Origin: Citrobacter enshiensis
GTDB lineage: Bacteria; Pseudomonadota; Gammaproteobacteria; Enterobacterales; Enterobacteriaceae
Assembly (NCBI RefSeq): GCF_029338175.1
Contig: NZ_CP119862.1
Coordinates: 372,001 to 436,000 of the forward strand
DNA length: 64,000 bases
Reading direction: 5' to 3'
Positions 9,444 to 35,231 of this stretch are shown one piece after another. Position 1 is the stretch's first letter, and each line of letters begins with the position of its first letter. Under the pieces are notes generated by a model that saw only the letters and a program-made list of their open reading frames with translations, was not told the origin of the DNA and searched no databases. Both the position numbers and the translations under genes were made by a program.

Positions 9444-10031
9444 ATGAAAGTAGCAAAAGACCTGGTGGTTAGCCTGGCCTATCAGGTACGTACAGAAGAC
9501 GGTGTGTTGGTTGATGAGTCTCCGGTGAGTGCGCCGCTGGACTACCTGCATGGTCACGGTTCCCTGATCTCTGGCCTGGAAACGGCGCTGGAAGGTCACG
9601 ATGTTGGCGACAAATTTGACGTTGCTGTAGGCGCTAACGACGCTTACGGTCAGTATGACGAAAACCTGGTGCAGCGCGTTCCTAAAGACGTGTTCATGGG
9701 TGTTGACGAACTGCAGGTTGGCATGCGCTTCCTGGCGGAAACCGACCAGGGTCCGGTACCGGTAGAAATTACCGAAGTGGAAGACGACCACGTTGTGGTT
9801 GACGGTAACCACATGCTGGCTGGCCAGAACCTGAAATTCAACGTGGAAGTTGTGGCGATTCGTGAAGCGACCGAAGAAGAACTGGCTCACGGCCACGTTC
9901 ACGGTGCGCACGGTCACGACCATGACCACGACCACGAAGGTTGCTGCGGCGGCCACGGCCACGACCATGACCATGGTCATGAGCACGGCAAAGGTGGTTG
10001 TGGCGGTAATGGCGGTTGCGGTTGCCATTAA
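9444..10031 (+). CDS. slyD: SlyD, FKBP-type prolyl isomerase and metallochaperone
   Basis: 195 residues. An FKBP domain (VSLAYQVRTEDGVLVDESP, YLHGHGSLISGLE) with the inserted IF chaperone domain occupies residues 1 to about 150. The tail is extremely His/Cys-rich (HGHDHDHDHEGCCGGHGHD and GGCGGNGGCGCH) and binds nickel. SlyD catalyses prolyl isomerisation, acts as a folding chaperone and delivers Ni to hydrogenase maturation (HypB). In phage phiX174 biology it stabilises lysis protein E. A perfect terminator lies between slyD and convergent slyX. Confidence 0.96.
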   Translation: MKVAKDLVVSLAYQVRTEDGVLVDESPVSAPLDYLHGHGSLISGLETALEGHDVGDKFDVAVGANDAYGQYDENLVQRVPKDVFMGVDELQVGMRFLAETDQGPVPVEITEVEDDHVVVDGNHMLAGQNLKFNVEVVAIREATEEELAHGHVHGAHGHDHDHDHEGCCGGHGHDHDHGHEHGKGGCGGNGGCGCH

Positions 10032-10070
10032 TCGGCATGCTGGCCCGGTAAGCGTAGCGATACCGGGCAC

Positions 10071-10098
10071 AAAAAAAGCGGGGAAACCCGCTTTTTTT
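10071..10098. terminator. Bidirectional intrinsic terminator, slyD/slyX
   Basis: A perfect 12-bp stem a7-gcggg with a GAAA tetraloop and cccgc-t7. It has A and T tracts on both sides, so it can stop transcription from slyD (+) and from slyX (-). A second inverted repeat (gcccggta..taccgggc, about 10043-10068) lies just ahead. Confidence 0.9.
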
Positions 10099-10103
10099 AC
10101 GTC

Positions 10104-10322
10104 TCAATAATGCGGCGGCGGCGTCTCTTCGGACTGAGAGGCAATGTTTGACGGTTGGCTGGCTTTGAGTTTATCCGTCAGCAAACGCAGATGATCGCGT
10201 AATTTAGCCATTTCCATCTCATGAGCGGTCACTGTCACATTGAGTTCTTCAATGGTTTGCTCCTGAAAAGCCAGGCGACTCTCCAGTTCAGCCAGGCGGG
10301 CTTCCATCGTTATATCCTGCAT
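10104..10322 (-). CDS. slyX: SlyX family protein
   Basis: 72 residues, nearly entirely a predicted coiled coil ([18 protein letters not shown], then [12 protein letters not shown]), ending in the family PPPHY motif. It matches E. coli SlyX throughout. Molecular role unknown. It is divergent from fkpA and convergent with slyD. Confidence 0.92.
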   Translation of the reverse strand: MQDITMEARLAELESRLAFQEQTIEELNVTVTAHEMEMAKLRDHLRLLTDKLKASQPSNIASQSEETPPPHY

Positions 10323-10400
10323 GATTCACCTCTTTTGTTGTCCCCGGCCGCGGATTCTACTTAACTTTACGGGATTGCACAGTACTCATTAGCCTTCCGC

Positions 10401-10428
10401 GAAACTAAATTAAACAAAAAGAGTCTGA
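10401..10428 (+). promoter_or_regulatory. Candidate sigma-E promoter of fkpA
   Basis: gaaact at 10401-10406 and tctga at 10424-10428 are 17 bases apart, resembling the sigma-E consensus (GGAACTT / TCTGA). fkpA is an established member of the sigma-E envelope-stress regulon in E. coli. Motif read by eye; the assignment is inference supported by the known regulation. Confidence 0.5.
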
Positions 10429-10540
10429 AAAGGGGTGATAATAGGGCGTGTTCGTATGTTGATTTGTTCTACAACGCTTTATAGTACGTTTCTTGTGTAA
10501 ATTAACCCTGGGGTGAGATGCCCCGGCCCTGGAGATATGG

Positions 10541-11359
10541 ATGAAATCACTGTTTAAAGTAACGCTGCTGGCGACCACAATGGCCGTTGCTCTGCACGCT
10601 CCGATCACTTTCGCAGCTGATGCTGCAAAACCTGCGGCAACTGCCGACAGCAAAGCTGCGTTCAAAAATGACGATCAGAAATCAGCGTATGCGCTGGGTG
10701 CTTCTCTGGGTCGTTACATGGAAAACTCCCTGAAGGAACAGGAAAAATTAGGCATCAAACTGGACAAAGATCAGCTGATCGCGGGTGTCCAGGATGCGTT
10801 TGCAGACAAGAGCAAATTATCTGACCAGGAAATCGAACAAACTCTGCAGGCGTTTGAAACTCGCGTGAAGAGCTCCGCTCAGGCGAAGATGGAAAAAGAC
10901 GCGACTGAAAACGAAACCAAAGGCAAAGCATTCCGCGAGAAAGTCGCTAAAGAGAAAGGGGCTAAAACCTCTTCTACTGGCCTTGTCTATAAAGTAGAAA
11001 AAGCCGGTACGGGTGATGCGCCGAAAGACAGCGATACTGTGGTTGTTAATTACAAAGGTACGCTGATTGACGGTAAAGAGTTCGATAACTCTTACACCCG
11101 TGGTGAGCCGCTCTCCTTCCGTCTGGATGGTGTGATCCCTGGCTGGACTGAAGGCCTGAAAAACATCAAGAAAGGCGGCAAGATCCAACTGGTTATCCCA
11201 CCGGATCTGGCTTACGGCAAAACGGGCGTTCCGGGTATCCCGGCTAACTCTACGCTGGTATTCGACGTAGAGCTGCTGGACATCAAACCGGCACCGAAAG
11301 CGGATGCCGCAGCGCCAGCAGAAGCTGATGCCAAAGCAGCAGATGCTGCTAAAAAATAA
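10541..11359 (+). CDS. fkpA: FkpA, periplasmic FKBP-type peptidyl-prolyl isomerase
   Basis: 272 residues. Residues 1-25 form a Sec signal peptide (MKSLFKVTLLATTMAVALHA, cleavage after TFA). Next come the helical dimerisation/chaperone domain (SAYALGASLGRYMENSLKEQ) and a C-terminal FKBP domain (VVNYKGTLIDGKEFDNSY, GVIPGWTEGL, PPDLAYG). The tail is Ala-rich. FkpA assists folding of outer-membrane and periplasmic proteins. A strong terminator follows. Confidence 0.96.
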   Translation: MKSLFKVTLLATTMAVALHAPITFAADAAKPAATADSKAAFKNDDQKSAYALGASLGRYMENSLKEQEKLGIKLDKDQLIAGVQDAFADKSKLSDQEIEQTLQAFETRVKSSAQAKMEKDATENETKGKAFREKVAKEKGAKTSSTGLVYKVEKAGTGDAPKDSDTVVVNYKGTLIDGKEFDNSYTRGEPLSFRLDGVIPGWTEGLKNIKKGGKIQLVIPPDLAYGKTGVPGIPANSTLVFDVELLDIKPAPKADAAAPAEADAKAADAAKK

Positions 11360-11367
11360 AAACTGAG

Positions 11368-11396
11368 AACCGCCGCCACTATGGCGGCGGTTTTTT
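11368..11396 (+). terminator. fkpA terminator
   Basis: Perfect 11-bp stem aaccgccgcca / tggcggcggtt with a three-base cta loop, followed by a T tract, nine bases after the fkpA stop codon. Confidence 0.9.
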
Positions 11397-11524
11397 AATT
11401 GCAGGCCGGATATAATTAGTACTGGAAAGCGGAACCTCCGCTGTATTAATTTAGTTGTCCGCGTAAATAATGAGCCTGCCCTGAAAACATACCGACAGGC
11501 TCCTGAAAAGGAGTGTTTTTTTTC

Positions 11525-12250
11525 ATGTCCAGGTCGCTTTTAACCAACGAAACCAGTGAGCTTGATTTACTGGATCAACGTCCTTTCGATCAGACCGACT
11601 TCGATATTCTGAAATCCTACGAAGCGGTGGTGGACGGGTTAGCGATGCTCATTGGTTCCCATTGTGAAATCGTATTGCACTCTTTGCAGGATTTGAAATG
11701 CTCAGCAATTCGCATTGCTAACGGTGAACACACGGGCCGGAAAATTGGCTCGCCGATTACTGACCTTGCGTTGCGTATGCTGCATGATATGACGGGTGCG
11801 GACAGCAGCGTGTCGAAGTGCTACTTTACACGCGCGAAAAGCGGTGTCTTGATGAAGTCGGTGACGATTGCTATTCGCAACCGCGAGCATCGTGTGATTG
11901 GTCTGCTGTGCATCAACATGAACCTTGATGTACCGTTCTCACAGATTATGAATACCTTCATTCCTCCGGAAACGCCGGAAGTGGGTTCCTCAGTTAACTT
12001 TGCCTCCTCGGTAGAAGATTTGGTCACGCAAACGCTGGAGTTCACGATTGAAGAAGTGAACGCTGACCGAAATGTGTCTAACAATGCGAAGAACCGCCAG
12101 ATTGTGCTCAACCTCTACGAGAAAGGGATCTTCGACATCAAAGATGCGATTAACCAGGTGGCTGACCGCCTGAACATCTCAAAGCACACGGTATACCTCT
12201 ACATACGCCAGTTCAAAAGCGGCGATTTTCAGGGACAGGATAATAAGTAA
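11525..12250 (+). CDS. yheO: YheO, PAS/HTH putative DNA-binding protein
   Basis: 241 residues matching YheO. The N-terminal two thirds is the YheO-like PAS domain (PAS_6; [27 protein letters not shown]). The C-terminus is an HTH_22 helix-turn-helix ([19 protein letters not shown]). It is probably a ligand-responsive transcription factor with unknown target. The start at ATG 11525 sits behind a strong site (aaaaggagtg), giving the family length; an ATG four codons upstream has no advantage. Its stop codon overlaps the tusD ATG by one base, so it heads the tusDCB unit. Confidence 0.9.
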   Translation: MSRSLLTNETSELDLLDQRPFDQTDFDILKSYEAVVDGLAMLIGSHCEIVLHSLQDLKCSAIRIANGEHTGRKIGSPITDLALRMLHDMTGADSSVSKCYFTRAKSGVLMKSVTIAIRNREHRVIGLLCINMNLDVPFSQIMNTFIPPETPEVGSSVNFASSVEDLVTQTLEFTIEEVNADRNVSNNAKNRQIVLNLYEKGIFDIKDAINQVADRLNISKHTVYLYIRQFKSGDFQGQDNK

Positions 12251-12636
12251 TGCGTTTCGCCATTGTGGTCACAGGGCCTGCTTATGGCACACAGCAGGCG
12301 AGCAGCGCCTTGCAGTTTGCCCAGGCGGTGCTCAATGAGGGTCACGAGCTGAGCAGTGTCTTTTTTTACCGGGAAGGTGTGTATAACGCAAACATGCTGA
12401 CGTCGCCTGCCAGTGACGAATTTGACGTGGTACGTGCCTGGCAACGACTGAACCAAACTCATGGTGTGACGTTAAACATCTGCGTTGCAGCGGCGTTGCG
12501 GCGGGGTATTGTGGATGAGACGGAGGCCGCCAGACTGGGGTTGGCTGCGGCTAACTTACAGCCAGGTTTCATTCTCAGTGGGCTTGGGGCTCTGGCGGAA
12601 GTGTCGCTGACCTGCGATCGCGTGGTGCAATTTTAA
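12250..12636 (+). CDS. tusD: TusD, sulfur-relay subunit
   Basis: 128 residues of the DsrE family. It carries the conserved active-site Cys78 ([11 protein letters not shown]) that takes persulfide sulfur from TusA. TusB, TusC and TusD form a hexameric complex that passes sulfur via TusE to MnmA for 2-thiolation of tRNA wobble uridine. One-base overlaps join it to yheO upstream and tusC downstream. Confidence 0.95.
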   Translation: MRFAIVVTGPAYGTQQASSALQFAQAVLNEGHELSSVFFYREGVYNANMLTSPASDEFDVVRAWQRLNQTHGVTLNICVAAALRRGIVDETEAARLGLAAANLQPGFILSGLGALAEVSLTCDRVVQF

Positions 12637-12995
12637 TGAAACGCATTGCTTTTGTATTTTCTACTGCGCCGCACGGTAGCGCATCGGGCCGTGAGGGGCT
12701 GGATGCGTTGCTGGCAACATCTGCATTAACAGAAGAGCTTGGCGTCTTTTTTATTGGCGATGGCGTTTTTCAGATACTTCAGGGGCAAAAACCTGATGTG
12801 GTGTTGGCGCGCGACTACATTGCTACCTTTAAACTGCTGGAACTCTACGACATTGAGCTGTGTTGGCTCTGTGCCGCCTCTTTGCGTGAACGTGGTTTGT
12901 CGGAAGACTCGCGCTTTGTCATTGATGCGACACTGCTTGAGCCTGAAGACTTGCGCAATGAGCTTGACGGCTATGACGTTATCCTGAGGTTCTGA
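12636..12995 (+). CDS. tusC: TusC, sulfur-relay subunit
   Basis: 119 residues, DsrF-like subunit of the TusBCD complex ([21 protein letters not shown] start, [14 protein letters not shown]). It has Cys residues, but the transfer Cys of the complex is in TusD. It begins on the last base of the tusD stop, and tusB follows seven bases later. Confidence 0.94.
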   Translation: MKRIAFVFSTAPHGSASGREGLDALLATSALTEELGVFFIGDGVFQILQGQKPDVVLARDYIATFKLLELYDIELCWLCAASLRERGLSEDSRFVIDATLLEPEDLRNELDGYDVILRF

Positions 12996-13002
12996 GACCC
13001 TT

Positions 13003-13296
13003 ATGTCTATATTGCACACTTTACATCGCTCTGCGTGGCATTCGGATCTCTCCTCTCTCCTTCGTCTGCTCAAAGAAGGAGATGCGCTTTTGTTGCTACA
13101 GGATGGCGTGATGGCCGCTATCGAAGGCAGTCGTTTCCTTGAAAGTTTGCTGAATGCCCCCATTAAGATATACGTGCTGGAAGAAGACATTAAAGCTCGC
13201 GGGTTGGGTGGTCAAATTTCAGACAGCGTCGTCAGGGTTGACTATACTGACTTCGTCAGACTTGTGGCGAAACATCCCCGCCAGATGGCCTGGTAA
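13003..13296 (+). CDS. tusB: TusB, sulfur-relay subunit
   Basis: 97 residues, DsrH-like third subunit of TusBCD ([23 protein letters not shown]). It is two residues longer at the N-terminus than E. coli TusB (MSI instead of M before LHTLHR). It ends in the conserved QMAW. The rpsL promoter follows within 25 bases. Confidence 0.93.
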   Translation: MSILHTLHRSAWHSDLSSLLRLLKEGDALLLLQDGVMAAIEGSRFLESLLNAPIKIYVLEEDIKARGLGGQISDSVVRVDYTDFVRLVAKHPRQMAW

Positions 13297-13318
13297 TTGC
13301 GGGATCGTTGTATATTTC

Positions 13319-13796
<478 letters not shown>

Positions 13797-13876
13797 TGGT
13801 TCTCCGTTAAGTAAGGCCAAACGTTTTATATTAATGTCAAACTAAACTCTTAGAGTTTTGGACAATCCTGAATTAA

Positions 13877-14362
<486 letters not shown>

Positions 14363-14446
14363 TCCCTTCGGAGTAATAGTCACCAGGCGGGCGCTTCTTG
14401 TAAGCGGCCCGCTTTGGGCTACTTAAATTGAACGCCTAAAAGATAA

Positions 14447-16573
<2,127 letters not shown>

Positions 16574-16586
16574 GCCCCGGGGTTAA

Positions 16587-18063
<1,477 letters not shown>

Positions 18064-18091
18064 TAATTATTTAATAATTAGTTTTGAGCTT

Positions 18092-18117
18092 AAAAAGGGC
18101 GCTACGGCGCCCTTTTT
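18092..18117 (+). terminator. str operon terminator
   Basis: Perfect 11-bp stem aaaaagggcgc / gcgcccttttt with a tacg loop, 25 bases past the tufA stop codon. Confidence 0.93.
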
Positions 18118-18197
18118 GCTGCCTGACATTTAATCTTGTCATATTTATTCGCATTTTTTATTGCTCTCCGGCTGCGTCTATATATTTGTGCTATTGT

Positions 18198-18216
18198 AAT
18201 CATAACTATTCTCATT
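18198..18216. promoter_or_regulatory. Fur box upstream of bfd
   Basis: On the minus strand the site reads aatgagaatagttatgatt, close to the 19-bp Fur consensus GATAATGATAATCATTATC. It lies 33 bases before the bfd start. bfd is a known Fur-repressed gene induced in iron starvation, which agrees with the site. Confidence 0.75.
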
Positions 18217-18249
18217 TACACTTTGCGCAGAAATTGAACGGGAGCGATC

Positions 18250-18444
18250 ATGTACGTTTGTTTGTGTAATGGTGTCAGTGATAAAAAAATCCGTCAGGCG
18301 GTACGTCAGTTTCATCCACAATCTTTTCAACAATTGCGTAAGTTTATTGCTATTGGAAATCAATGTGGTAAGTGTGTTCGGGCTGCTCGTGAAGTGATGC
18401 AGGACGAATTGACACAGATACCGGAATTTAAAGAGATCGCCTGA
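18250..18444 (+). CDS. bfd: Bacterioferritin-associated ferredoxin
   Basis: 64 residues with the four [2Fe-2S] cysteines in the Bfd pattern: CLC near residues 4-6 and CGKC near 38-41. Bfd reduces the ferric core of bacterioferritin and releases iron to the cytosol under starvation. It precedes bfr by 72 bases and has a Fur box ahead of it. Confidence 0.95.
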   Translation: MYVCLCNGVSDKKIRQAVRQFHPQSFQQLRKFIAIGNQCGKCVRAAREVMQDELTQIPEFKEIA

Positions 18445-18516
18445 GTCACATTCTTTTTTTTGACATCCCTGTAGCCCCATCTACTCTTCAAAGAGTGGAA
18501 GCGGAGGGACTATAAA

Positions 18517-18993
18517 ATGAAAGGTGATGTTAAAATCATAAGTTATCTCAATAAACTATTGGGTAATGAGCTTGTCGCGATCAACCAGTATTTTCTCCAT
18601 GCTCGTATGTTTAAAAATTGGGGCCTGATTCGCCTCAATGATGTCGAATACCATGAATCCATTGATGAGATGAAACACGCTGATAAGTACATTGAGCGTA
18701 TCTTGTTTTTGGAGGGCATTCCAAATTTGCAGGATCTCGGCAAGTTAGGCATTGGTGAAGATGTCGAAGAAATGCTGCAATCCGACCTTCGGCTGGAGCT
18801 TGAAGGCGCGAAGGATCTACGTGAAGCTATCGCTTACGCAGATACCGTTCATGATTATGTCAGCAGGGATATGATGATTGAAATTCTTGCAGATGAAGAA
18901 GGGCATATCGACTGGCTGGAAACAGAGCTGGATTTAATTTCGAAACTTGGATTGCAAAACTACCTGCAATCACAAATTAAAGTCGCAGACTAA
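18517..18993 (+). CDS. bfr: Bacterioferritin
   Basis: 158 residues, the E. coli length. Ferroxidase ligands Glu18, Glu51, His54 and Glu94/Glu127/His130 and the haem ligand Met52 ([13 protein letters not shown]) are visible. Twenty-four subunits form the iron-storage shell. Strong gcggaggga ribosome site. Its last 17 bases overlap the end of the convergent prepilin-peptidase gene. Confidence 0.96.
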   Translation: MKGDVKIISYLNKLLGNELVAINQYFLHARMFKNWGLIRLNDVEYHESIDEMKHADKYIERILFLEGIPNLQDLGKLGIGEDVEEMLQSDLRLELEGAKDLREAIAYADTVHDYVSRDMMIEILADEEGHIDWLETELDLISKLGLQNYLQSQIKVAD

Positions 18994-19456
18994 CTATCGG
19001 CATCAGTGTTTCCCATCCCATGATAAAACCCGCAGCCGCCATATATGGCCCAAAAGGCAGCGGGTTTTTTAATACAGCCTTACCATCCCTGAAGAGATCC
19101 ATCCCCACTGCGGCGCAGGCCAAAAACGCGGCAATAAACACCAGCATGGGTAATGACTGCCATTCATGCCAGGCGCCCAGGGCGGCAAGAAACTTCACAT
19201 CACCATAGCCCAATCCTTCTTGTCGGCGAGCCAGACGATAACCCCAGTAGAGAAGGGCGAACAGGACATAGCCAGCGACGGCTCCCCATAGGGCATCGGG
19301 CAAGCGTGCGGGCAGGAAAAGCTGATGATAAATGAGACCGCTCCAAAGTAGAGGGCAGGTTAATCGATCGGGTAAAAAACCCGTTCGCAAATCGGTGACC
19401 CACAGACGTCCTGATAAAAAAAGGTATGTGAGCAGAAAAGGGAGAGCAGAGTACAT
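18977..19456 (-). CDS. Short type IV prepilin peptidase (HopD/GspO-like)
   Basis: About 159 residues of an aspartic prepilin peptidase (A24 family) with several hydrophobic segments. Both catalytic Asp motifs are there: [12 protein letters not shown] and [14 protein letters not shown] (GxGD). It lacks the N-terminal cytoplasmic domain with two CxxC pairs that full-length GspO/PilD uses for zinc binding and N-methylation, so it could cleave but perhaps not methylate. Such short HopD forms occur beside bfr in Salmonella and Citrobacter, where no gsp operon remains. Start set at MYSALPF; an upstream ATG at 19486 is possible. Convergent overlap with bfr. Confidence 0.82.
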   Translation of the reverse strand: MYSALPFLLTYLFLSGRLWVTDLRTGFLPDRLTCPLLWSGLIYHQLFLPARLPDALWGAVAGYVLFALLYWGYRLARRQEGLGYGDVKFLAALGAWHEWQSLPMLVFIAAFLACAAVGMDLFRDGKAVLKNPLPFGPYMAAAGFIMGWETLMPIVSLRL

Positions 19457-19486
19457 GGATAACTCCTGCGTAGACAGTGAGACCAC

Positions 19487-20145
<659 letters not shown>

Positions 20146-20165
20146 TCAGGTCATCGAGCGATTGA

Positions 20166-22561
<2,396 letters not shown>

Positions 22562-22574
22562 TTTTAGAGGATAA

Positions 22575-22856
<282 letters not shown>

Positions 22857-22861
22857 GGTAG

Positions 22862-24790
<1,929 letters not shown>

Positions 24791-24810
24791 TACAGTAAGC
24801 ATTCTCAACG

Positions 24811-24845
24811 AATAAACGGCTCAGTAATGAGCCGTTTATTTTTTC
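24811..24845 (+). terminator. S10 operon terminator
   Basis: Perfect 13-bp stem aataaacggctca / tgagccgtttatt with a gtaa loop and trailing Ts, 20 bases after rpsQ. Confidence 0.92.
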
Positions 24846-24868
24846 TACCCATATCGTTTGAGCGGTGT

Positions 24869-26523
<1,655 letters not shown>

Positions 26524-26550
26524 TTGTCACCAATTGAATCACGGGAGTAA

Positions 26551-27858
<1,308 letters not shown>

Positions 27859-27863
27859 GGTAG

Positions 27864-28997
<1,134 letters not shown>

Positions 28998-29004
28998 GTA
29001 GCAG

Positions 29005-30987
<1,983 letters not shown>

Positions 30988-31000
30988 TCGGGGTGATTGA

Positions 31001-32047
<1,047 letters not shown>

Positions 32048-32072
32048 AGCTTAGTACCAAAGAGAGGACACA

Positions 32073-33062
32073 ATGCAGGGTTCTGTGACAGAGTTTCTAA
32101 AACCGCGCCTGGTAGATATCGAGCAAGTGAGTTCGACGCACGCCAAGGTGACCCTTGAGCCTTTAGAGCGTGGCTTTGGCCATACTCTGGGTAACGCACT
32201 GCGCCGTATTCTGCTCTCATCGATGCCGGGTTGCGCGGTGACCGAGGTTGAGATTGATGGTGTACTACATGAGTACAGCACCAAAGAAGGCGTTCAGGAA
32301 GATATCCTGGAAATCCTGCTCAACCTGAAAGGGCTGGCGGTGAGAGTTCAGGGTAAAGATGAAGTTATTCTTACCTTGAATAAATCTGGCATTGGCCCTG
32401 TGACTGCAGCCGATATCACCCATGATGGGGATGTCGAAATCGTCAAGCCGCAGCACGTGATCTGCCACCTGACCGATGAGAACGCGTCTATTAGCATGCG
32501 TATCAAAGTTCAGCGCGGTCGTGGTTATGTGCCGGCTTCTACCCGAATTCATTCGGAAGAAGATGAGCGCCCAATCGGCCGTCTGCTGGTCGACGCATGC
32601 TACAGCCCTGTAGAGCGTATTGCCTACAATGTTGAAGCAGCGCGTGTAGAACAGCGTACCGACCTGGACAAGCTGGTCATCGAAATGGAAACCAACGGCA
32701 CAATCGATCCTGAAGAGGCGATTCGTCGTGCGGCAACCATTCTGGCTGAACAACTGGAAGCTTTTGTTGACTTACGTGATGTACGTCAGCCGGAAGTGAA
32801 AGAAGAGAAACCAGAATTCGATCCGATCCTGCTGCGCCCTGTTGACGATCTGGAATTGACTGTCCGCTCTGCTAACTGCCTTAAAGCAGAAGCTATCCAC
32901 TATATCGGTGATCTGGTACAGCGTACTGAGGTTGAGCTTCTTAAGACGCCTAACCTTGGTAAAAAATCTCTTACTGAGATTAAAGACGTGCTGGCTTCCC
33001 GTGGACTGTCTCTGGGCATGCGCCTGGAAAACTGGCCACCGGCAAGCATCGCTGACGAGTAA
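32073..33062 (+). CDS. rpoA: RNA polymerase alpha subunit
   Basis: 329 residues, the E. coli length. N-terminal dimerisation domain ([17 protein letters not shown]), a flexible linker ([19 protein letters not shown]) and the C-terminal domain with the 265 determinant (RSANCLKAE; Arg265 contacts UP elements) and the NLGKKS motif. The rrn P1 promoter in this window has an A-rich UP-like region that this domain would bind. Confidence 0.98.
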
Positions 33063-33078
33063 CCGGATCACAGGTTAA

Positions 33079-33489
<411 letters not shown>

Positions 33490-33505
33490 TCTGTAGTAAC
33501 GTAAG

Positions 33506-33530
33506 AAAACCCGCCCCGGCGGGTTTTTTT
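33506..33530 (+). terminator. alpha operon terminator
   Basis: Stem aaaacccgcc / ggcgggtttt followed by a T tract, 16 bases after rplQ. Confidence 0.9.
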
Positions 33531-33596
33531 ATATCCGTTGTATCCCCACTTGCCTACAATATCTGTACTCTTTTTGTTCATCCCCTGGAGTGTTGT

Positions 33597-33965
33597 ATGT
33601 GGTTACTTGACCAGTGGGCAGAGCGCCATATTGTCGATGCACAATCCAAAGGCGAGTTTGATAACCTTCCTGGTAGCGGTAAAGCGCTTATTCTTGACGA
33701 TGACTCGCATGTCCCAGACGATCTTCGTGTTGGTTATCGCTTATTAAAAAATGCAGGATGCCTGCCTCCTGAACTGGAACAACGCAGAGAGGCCATCCAG
33801 TTACTTGATATACTCAAAGGTATCAGGCAGGACGACCCGCAGTATCAGGAGATCAGCCGACGTCTGTCATTGCTCGAGTTAAAACTGAGACAGGCTGGTT
33901 TGAGTACTGAGTTTTTACGCGGAGAATATGCGGATAAACTGATGCATAAAATCAACGATCAATAA
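33597..33965 (+). CDS. yhdN: YhdN family protein (DUF1992)
   Basis: 122 residues matching YhdN. The WLLDQWAERHIVDAQSKGEF start, the DNLPGSGKALILDDD motif and the PPELEQRREA helix are typical of DUF1992 (DnaJ-related C-terminal family). Soluble, function unknown. It lies just ahead of zntR (10-base gap) and may be cotranscribed with it. Confidence 0.9.
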   Translation: MWLLDQWAERHIVDAQSKGEFDNLPGSGKALILDDDSHVPDDLRVGYRLLKNAGCLPPELEQRREAIQLLDILKGIRQDDPQYQEISRRLSLLELKLRQAGLSTEFLRGEYADKLMHKINDQ

Positions 33966-33975
33966 CGGAGTTCTT

Positions 33976-34401
33976 ATGTACCGCATTGGTGAACTGGCAA
34001 AGCTGGCGGAAGTGACCCCTGATACCATCCGCTATTATGAAAAGCAGCAAATGATGGAGCATTTTGTGCGCACCGAAGGAGGATTTCGGCTTTATACCGA
34101 AAGCGATCTCCAGCGGCTTAAATTTATTCGTTATGCGCGCCAACTTGGTTTTACGCTTGAGTCGATCCGCGAGCTCCTTTCGATCCGTGTTGATCCGGAA
34201 CATCACACATGTCAGGAATCAAAGGGGATTGTGCAGGAGCGACTGAAAGAAGTGGAAGCCAGAATAGCAGAACTGCAAACTATGCAGCGTTCATTGCAAA
34301 GACTCAATGATGCCTGCTGTGGCAAGGCGCACAGTAGCGTGTATTGTTCGATTCTGGAGGCCCTTGAACAGGGAGCCAGCGGAGTAAAAACGGGATGTTG
34401 A
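33976..34401 (+). CDS. zntR: ZntR, zinc-responsive MerR regulator
   Basis: 141 residues. MerR-type winged helix ([21 protein letters not shown]), a dimerisation helix, and the zinc ligands of the metal-binding loop: Cys in HTCQESKG (near 79), Cys114-Cys115 (ACCGKAH, with His) and Cys124 (VYCSILE). Activates zntA, the Zn/Cd/Pb efflux ATPase, by DNA distortion. zntA itself is not in this window. Confidence 0.96.
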   Translation: MYRIGELAKLAEVTPDTIRYYEKQQMMEHFVRTEGGFRLYTESDLQRLKFIRYARQLGFTLESIRELLSIRVDPEHHTCQESKGIVQERLKEVEARIAELQTMQRSLQRLNDACCGKAHSSVYCSILEALEQGASGVKTGC

Positions 34402-34456
34402 TTTATTGAACGGGGGCGCTTACACTCGCGCCGTAAAACAGATAACTGGAGAAATT

Positions 34457-34675
34457 ATGAGTCGTTATCAGCACACGAAAGGGCAGATAAAGGACAATGC
34501 TATTGAGGCATTACTGCATGACCCTTTGTTCAGGCAGCGCGTAGAAAAAAATAAAAAAGGGAAAGGAAGTTATTTGCGAAAGGGCAAGCATGGTAATCGG
34601 GGTAACTGGGAGGCCAGTGGCAAGAGCGTGAATTACTTTCTTACCACTGGCCTTCTGCTTTCAGCGACGTGTTAA
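34457..34675 (+). CDS. arfA: ArfA, alternative ribosome-rescue factor A
   Basis: 72 residues starting [20 protein letters not shown]. The basic ribosome-binding stretch [19 protein letters not shown] and the hydrophobic C-terminal tail ([12 protein letters not shown]) are both present. ArfA recruits RF2 to ribosomes stalled without a stop codon, as a backup to tmRNA. Start chosen at ATG 34457 behind ctggagaaatt; an upstream in-frame ATG adds 17 unrelated residues. The last four bases overlap the end of mscL. Confidence 0.95.
   Translation: MSRYQHTKGQIKDNAIEALLHDPLFRQRVEKNKKGKGSYLRKGKHGNRGNWEASGKSVNYFLTTGLLLSATC
34611..34653 (+). promoter_or_regulatory. arfA coding-region hairpin (RNase III / terminator control)
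   Basis: A perfect 10-bp stem aggccagtgg / ccactggcct with a 23-base loop lies inside arfA, ahead of its stop codon. In E. coli this hairpin causes termination or RNase III cleavage, so the mRNA usually lacks a stop and the product is tagged by tmRNA. Only when tmRNA fails does active truncated ArfA accumulate. Conserved here. Confidence 0.82.
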
Positions 34676-35085
34676 GAACGCGTATTTTGTTCTTTCAGCA
34701 GGTCGCGAATTTCGGTAAGCAACACTTCTTCTTTTGTCGGTGCAGGTGCCGCAGCCGGTTCTTCTTTCTTACTACGATTGAGGTTATTGATCAGTTTGAT
34801 CGCCATAAAGATGGCAAACGCAACAATAACAAAATCAAAGATGTTCTGGATAAACACACCATAATGCATGACGACCGCTGGGATATCTCCCTGTGCAGCA
34901 CGCAGTGTGACAGCAAATTGTTTAAAGTCGATCCCACCAATTAATAATCCCAGAGGGGGCATGATGATATCGGCAACCAGTGATGAAACAATTTTACCGA
35001 ATGCCGCACCAATAATGACACCCACTGCCAAATCCACAACATTCCCGCGCATCGCGAATTCGCGAAACTCTTTAATTATGCTCAT
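34672..35085 (-). CDS. mscL: MscL, large-conductance mechanosensitive channel
   Basis: 137 residues ([20 protein letters not shown]). TM1 with the glycine/alanine pore lining ([20 protein letters not shown]), a periplasmic loop, TM2 ([17 protein letters not shown]) and a C-terminal bundle helix ([17 protein letters not shown]). A pentameric inner-membrane valve that opens on hypo-osmotic shock. Start at 35085; upstream frame adds 20 residues without support. Convergent with arfA, downstream of trkA. Confidence 0.96.
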   Translation of the reverse strand: MSIIKEFREFAMRGNVVDLAVGVIIGAAFGKIVSSLVADIIMPPLGLLIGGIDFKQFAVTLRAAQGDIPAVVMHYGVFIQNIFDFVIVAFAIFMAIKLINNLNRSKKEEPAAAPAPTKEEVLLTEIRDLLKEQNTRS

Positions 35086-35196
35086 TTTATTCTCCCTAAG
35101 CAGACTGACGAGTCTAAGTTTAACAAATGTTAAGGTATTTTCCATTTAAGGATATTCTCTTTAGGAAAATAAATTAAACCTTGATAAATAAAGGGA

Positions 35197-35231
35197 ATTA
35201 AAAAAGGCACCGAAATGGTGCCCTTTTTTAA
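35197..35231 (-). terminator. trkA terminator
   Basis: Long inverted repeat attaaaaaaggcacc / ggtgcccttttttaat just past the trkA stop codon, with T tracts in both directions. It separates trkA from mscL. Confidence 0.85.

Noticed and set aside
9890-10030. His/Gly-rich stretch in slyD as a tandem repeat or CRISPR-like array
   Set aside because: It is the normal metal-binding tail of SlyD, in frame and of family length.
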